Assembly (NCBI GenBank): GCA_017694275.1
Contig: JADINB010000080.1
Location: forward strand, 1-26,388
Reading direction: 5' to 3'
DNA: 26,388 nucleotides
Origin: Candidatus Egerieousia excrementavium
GTDB taxonomy: Bacteria > Bacteroidota > Bacteroidia > Bacteroidales > UBA932
Of the stretch, positions 23,983 to 26,388 are shown in pieces. The position numbers and the translations under genes were made by a program. A model generated the notes under the pieces. It saw only the letters and a program-made list of their open reading frames with translations, was not told the origin of the DNA and searched no databases. Each line of letters opens with the position of its first letter. Position 1 is the stretch's first letter.

Positions 23983-24921
23983 ATGGCAACAAAAGAGTTA
24001 AAATTACCAGAACTTGAAGCCGGCGAGCATGCCGGATGTTATCTTTTTCCATTTATGAACTCCGTAATGGAGCGTTTGAAGGTCATGGGGCGGCAGCGGA
24101 CTTTTGAAACCTATGCTGCAGCCTTGAAAAGTTTTACCGCTTTCCGCCACAATCACGACCTTTCGATTTCCGAGATTGACTCTGAACTGATGCTGCTTTA
24201 TGAGGCCTATCTCCAGAAAAGGGGTCTTACAAAAAATACCACGTCGTTTTACATGCGCATATTGCGCGCGGTCTATAACCGTGCGGTGGAAAAGGAACTT
24301 ACAGTACAACGCTACCCGTTCAGGCATGTATATACCGGAGTGGCAAAAAGCGTAAAGCGGGCTATATCACTGGAAGATATAAGGCGAATCAAGGAACTCG
24401 ACCTTTCGGAACATCCCAGCATAGAGTTTTCGCGCGACATGTTTATCTTCTCTTTCTGCACCCGCGGCATGTCTTTCATAGATATGGCTTTTCTGCAGAA
24501 ACGCAATCTTCAGAACGGGGTGCTCTCTTACTGCAGGAGAAAGACCGGACAAAGGCTCTCTATCCGTTGGGAGAGGTGTATGGAGGAGATAGTAGGCAGG
24601 TACAACATGCAAAGAAGCAGTTATCTGCTGCCTATAATAAAGCATGCCGACAGTGACTTGAGAGGCCAGTATCTGAATGCGATGTGCCTTGTGAACAGGC
24701 ATCTGAAACATATAGGGGTTATGGCGGGGCTCCACCTTCCGCTTACGATGTACGTGGCGCGCCATTCCTGGGCTACGGCAGCAAGAAGCAAGAATATCCC
24801 CATTTCTGTGATAAGCGAAGGAATGGGGCATGATTCGGAGAAGACAACCAGCATATATCTGGCTTCGCTCGAGAACTCTGTCATAGATGAGGCAAACAAC
24901 GTCATTTTAAGAGAACTGTAG
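23983..24921 (+). CDS. Tyrosine recombinase (phage integrase family)
   Basis: 312 residues from the ATG at 23983. An earlier in-frame ATG at 23935 adds an unconvincing 16-residue lead. The N-terminal SAM-like core-binding domain (about 20-115) is followed by the catalytic domain. The catalytic set is Arg161 (FCTRGMSF), Lys187 (RRKTGQ), Arg260 (YVARHSW), His283 (GMGHDSEKTT) and the nucleophile Tyr292 (SIYLAS). The position of the usual first His of HxxR is Tyr257, as is common in Bacteroidota relatives. Such stand-alone enzymes in Bacteroides often invert promoters of surface genes. No attachment site, phage or transposon gene, or invertible repeat pair was seen nearby, so its target is unknown. 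It sits 60 bases after the hydrolase gene. Confidence 0.88.
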   Translation: MATKELKLPELEAGEHAGCYLFPFMNSVMERLKVMGRQRTFETYAAALKSFTAFRHNHDLSISEIDSELMLLYEAYLQKRGLTKNTTSFYMRILRAVYNRAVEKELTVQRYPFRHVYTGVAKSVKRAISLEDIRRIKELDLSEHPSIEFSRDMFIFSFCTRGMSFIDMAFLQKRNLQNGVLSYCRRKTGQRLSIRWERCMEEIVGRYNMQRSSYLLPIIKHADSDLRGQYLNAMCLVNRHLKHIGVMAGLHLPLTMYVARHSWATAARSKNIPISVISEGMGHDSEKTTSIYLASLENSVIDEANNVILREL

Positions 24922-24931
24922 CGTCTGCTGC

Positions 24932-24965
24932 AAAAAAAAGTTCCCGACGATATCCGCCGGGAACT
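24932..24965 (-). terminator. Terminator of rpsU, possibly bidirectional
   Basis: AGTTCCCG and CGGGAACT form a perfect 8-bp stem with an 11-base loop. In the minus direction it is followed by a run of Ts, a strong intrinsic terminator for rpsU. It lies between convergent genes, so it may also stop transcription from the recombinase side, where the T-tract is poor. Confidence 0.85.
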
Positions 24966-24992
24966 CTATCGTATAAGAGTTGGCCGTAATGC

Positions 24993-25184
24993 TTATTCTT
25001 CTTTCAACTGAAGATGCTTTATATATATGGCCTTCTTTATCTCCTCTCTTCTTGCAACAGATTTCTTTACGAAAGTCTTCCTGCTTCTCAACTCGCGCAC
25101 TACACCTGTCTTCTCGAATTTGCGTTTGAATTTCTTCAAAGCCCTCTCGATATTCTCACCCTCTTTAACCGGAACTATAATCAT
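24993..25184 (-). CDS. rpsU: 30S ribosomal protein bS21
   Basis: 63 basic residues starting MIIVPVKEGENIERALKKFKR, the bS21 signature, with a helical C-terminus. Tyr54 (KKAIYIKHL) lies where Bacteroidota bS21 is reported to contact the anti-Shine-Dalgarno end of 16S rRNA. In this phylum bS21, bS18 and bS6 hold the anti-Shine-Dalgarno so that most mRNAs are not recognised by it. The gene has its own promoter, an exceptional Shine-Dalgarno and a strong terminator, so it is a single-gene unit between the recombinase and a lipoprotein gene. Confidence 0.97.
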   Translation of the reverse strand: MIIVPVKEGENIERALKKFKRKFEKTGVVRELRSRKTFVKKSVARREEIKKAIYIKHLQLKEE

Positions 25185-25193
25185 CTCTTAACC

Positions 25194-25202
25194 ACCTCCT
25201 TT
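25194..25202 (-). promoter_or_regulatory. Perfect Shine-Dalgarno of rpsU
   Basis: Minus strand AAAGGAGGT, nine bases fully complementary to the 16S 3' end ACCUCCUUU, and nine bases before the ATG. This is optimal, whereas the other genes here mostly lack any such site. It fits the autoregulatory model in which ribosomes lacking bS21 expose the anti-Shine-Dalgarno and translate rpsU. Confidence 0.88.
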
Positions 25203-25257
25203 TATTACAGGACTGCAAAGGTAATCATTTTGTCGGAATCTCAAAATTTATTACAGG
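25201..25257. repeat. 11-bp direct repeat flanking the rpsU promoter
   Basis: TTTATTACAGG occurs exactly at 25201-25211 and 25247-25257, in the same orientation and 46 bases apart. The promoter lies between the copies. One copy overlaps the end of the upstream lipoprotein gene and the other abuts the Shine-Dalgarno. Meaning unknown. Confidence 0.6.
25216..25245 (-). promoter_or_regulatory. Promoter of rpsU
   Basis: Minus strand: TTTG (25245-25242), 18 bases, TACCTTTG (25223-25216), matching TTTG/TAnnTTTG. The transcript would start near 25210, giving a short leader that contains the Shine-Dalgarno. Confidence 0.75.
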
Positions 25258-26219
25258 TTTTCTTCCTTTACAAGATTGAATTTCGTGGAGATTTCCTTCT
25301 GATCTATGGCCTGCCTTAAATTAAACCGCCGTCTTTGGGTAACGTACCCTGCCTTTTCGCAGCTGACTTCAATCTGGACGTTTCCGGAATTGTTGTAGGT
25401 GAGTCCCTTTATGTCGAAAGTTTCGGTGGTTTCATACGGTGTGCTTCCCACAAAATTGGAATTGGTATTCTTGACTTCCGGCGTAGAGGAAACAATACGG
25501 ATTGAAACGTCTGCTCCCTTTGGGGCAGAGTCTATGAACCAGCGTATGACAGTAGATTCCAGTGCAGTGCTCCCATCTCCGTCGACCTGTTTGTTGGCTT
25601 CCAGTGCAGGAGTCGAAGATTTCGTGAGGAAAAATGCGATTCTGTCCCAGTCTATCTCTTCCAGCGCGTTGGCGTATGCCTCGTTCATCACCCTGTTGGC
25701 GGTAGTGAAATCTGTGGCTGAAGAGTTGGCATTGGCCCGGCCTGTTATTGTTACGCTGGGGTAGACCAATTTCCTGTCGGGGTCTGAAACTTCCAATGTC
25801 AGATGTACCGTGCCTGCCCACCCGATGCCAGAAAGAAAGTTTACGGAAAACTCCTTTATGGCAATACTCATCATGTAATCTGTTGCAATGTCGGCATCCA
25901 GGTTGAACCCCATTGTCCGCATATAACGTCTCATGCTTTCAGAAACGAATGAATTTACTTCGGGATTCACTCTTACGTCAGGCACTGTTATGGCGCTTGC
26001 ATCATATTTTTGCAATATGTTGTGGTTTGCCCTGCCGTCGCGTACATTGAGATGTATGCCATAATCCATATCGACAAACCGGTTCGCATGAGCGTCCCTG
26101 ACCAAAGCCAGATTTATCGCATGTACTGGTGAAGCGACAAAAGCAGCCTTTCTGGGAGAACATCCCGATGTAATAAGGAGCACTGTCAGCAATACGATAA
26201 TTATACTTTTTGTTTTCAT
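25251..26219 (-). CDS. YajG-like lipoprotein with a PEGA-like C-terminal region
   Basis: 322 residues. The signal peptide ends LLITSGC with lipid Cys20, then SPRK, with no acidic surface signal, so it may stay periplasmic-facing. Residues about 30-190 resemble YajG-type lipoproteins: a short strand with LNVRDGRAN, then a variable segment and SESMRRYMRTMGFNLD, followed by strands such as YMMSIAIKEFSVNF. The C-terminal part (about 225-322) is a beta-rich segment (APKGADVSIRIVSSTPEV, GNVQIEVSCEKAGYVTQRRRFNL), like PEGA or carboxypeptidase-regulatory modules. Function unknown. The preceding gene ends 21 bases upstream, so the two are probably one operon. Confidence 0.65.
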   Translation of the reverse strand: MKTKSIIIVLLTVLLITSGCSPRKAAFVASPVHAINLALVRDAHANRFVDMDYGIHLNVRDGRANHNILQKYDASAITVPDVRVNPEVNSFVSESMRRYMRTMGFNLDADIATDYMMSIAIKEFSVNFLSGIGWAGTVHLTLEVSDPDRKLVYPSVTITGRANANSSATDFTTANRVMNEAYANALEEIDWDRIAFFLTKSSTPALEANKQVDGDGSTALESTVIRWFIDSAPKGADVSIRIVSSTPEVKNTNSNFVGSTPYETTETFDIKGLTYNNSGNVQIEVSCEKAGYVTQRRRFNLRQAIDQKEISTKFNLVKEENL

Positions 26220-26240
26220 GATGGTATTCTGGATTATGTG

Positions 26241-26388
26241 TTAGTTGTTGGTATGGAGTCTGATTATTTTGGCCTCGACATTCGTCTTGTACAGAATGTC
26301 TTTTCCGGACTGTTCTATGTTTGTTGATATGATTGGCTCTATAATGCCGTCTGCGCCGTTTGTCTTGGCAACGTTTATGAGTCTGTAC
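26241..26388 (-). CDS. C-terminal end of an unidentified protein
   Basis: The frame is open from the right edge to a TAA at 26241-26243, encoding 48 residues. It includes the segment AKTNGADGIIEPIISTNIEQSG and ends IIRLHTNN. The ANGADxIIEP-type segment followed by a strand resembles the end of small Bacteroidota lipoproteins of unknown function. The start lies outside the window. It is 21 bases upstream of the YajG-like lipoprotein gene and on the same strand. Confidence 0.55.
   Translation of the reverse strand, partial: YRLINVAKTNGADGIIEPIISTNIEQSGKDILYKTNVEAKIIRLHTNN

Noticed and set aside
23923..24992. Invertible promoter next to the recombinase
   Set aside because: No matching inverted repeats flank a promoter. 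The only strong repeat is the short rpsU terminator hairpin.
1..26388. tRNA, rRNA, CRISPR array or insertion sequence
   Set aside because: No cloverleaf-like segment, regular spaced repeats, transposase or terminal repeats were seen on reading both strands.

Overview
The window looks like a piece of a Bacteroidales (Bacteroidota) chromosome. The reasons are: promoters of the Bacteroides type (TTTG, about 19 bases, TAnnTTTG) before several transcription units; lipoproteins of the DUF4493 and PCMD type with acidic residues after the lipid cysteine; a bS21 gene carrying a near-perfect Shine-Dalgarno sequence in a genome where most other genes show none; and the fused aspartokinase-homoserine dehydrogenase with MetX/MetY. 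I cannot name the genus.

Layout. (1) 1-7551, minus strand: a methionine operon metY-metX-thrA/metL-asd runs leftward into parE (cut by the window edge), which has its own promoter-like element. Between the promoter (7521-7551) and metY lies a leader of about 200 bases. It holds inverted repeats and a 17-codon ORF with the Met-rich tail M-T-M-R-M-H-R. (2) 7540-9905, minus strand: an AraC-type regulator followed by a group B-like [FeFe] hydrogenase. (3) 10080-17965, plus strand: a five-gene cluster of modular DUF4493/PCMD surface lipoproteins and one outer-membrane beta-barrel protein. (4) 17997-23922, plus strand: a leucine operon leuA-leuC-leuD-leuB, trailed by an alpha/beta-hydrolase lipoprotein. 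Its leader has a perfect promoter, a Leu-rich leader peptide (6 Leu in 17 residues) and a GC-rich attenuator-like hairpin. (5) 23983-24921: a solitary tyrosine recombinase. (6) 24932-26388, minus strand: a terminator, rpsU, a YajG-like lipoprotein and the C-terminal end of another gene.

How the parts fit. The met operon converts aspartate to homocysteine: aspartokinase, semialdehyde dehydrogenase, homoserine dehydrogenase, homoserine O-acetyltransferase, O-acetylhomoserine sulfhydrylase. The leu operon makes leucine from 2-ketoisovalerate. Both have a short leader ORF enriched in codons for their own end product, followed by hairpins. This suggests ribosome-mediated attenuation as a shared control strategy here. 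A Met-codon leader peptide before a methionine operon is the most unusual thing in the window, because SAM riboswitches, T-boxes or repressors are the usual controls. No rRNA, tRNA, CRISPR array or insertion sequence was seen, and no gene-free stretch exceeds 300 bases.
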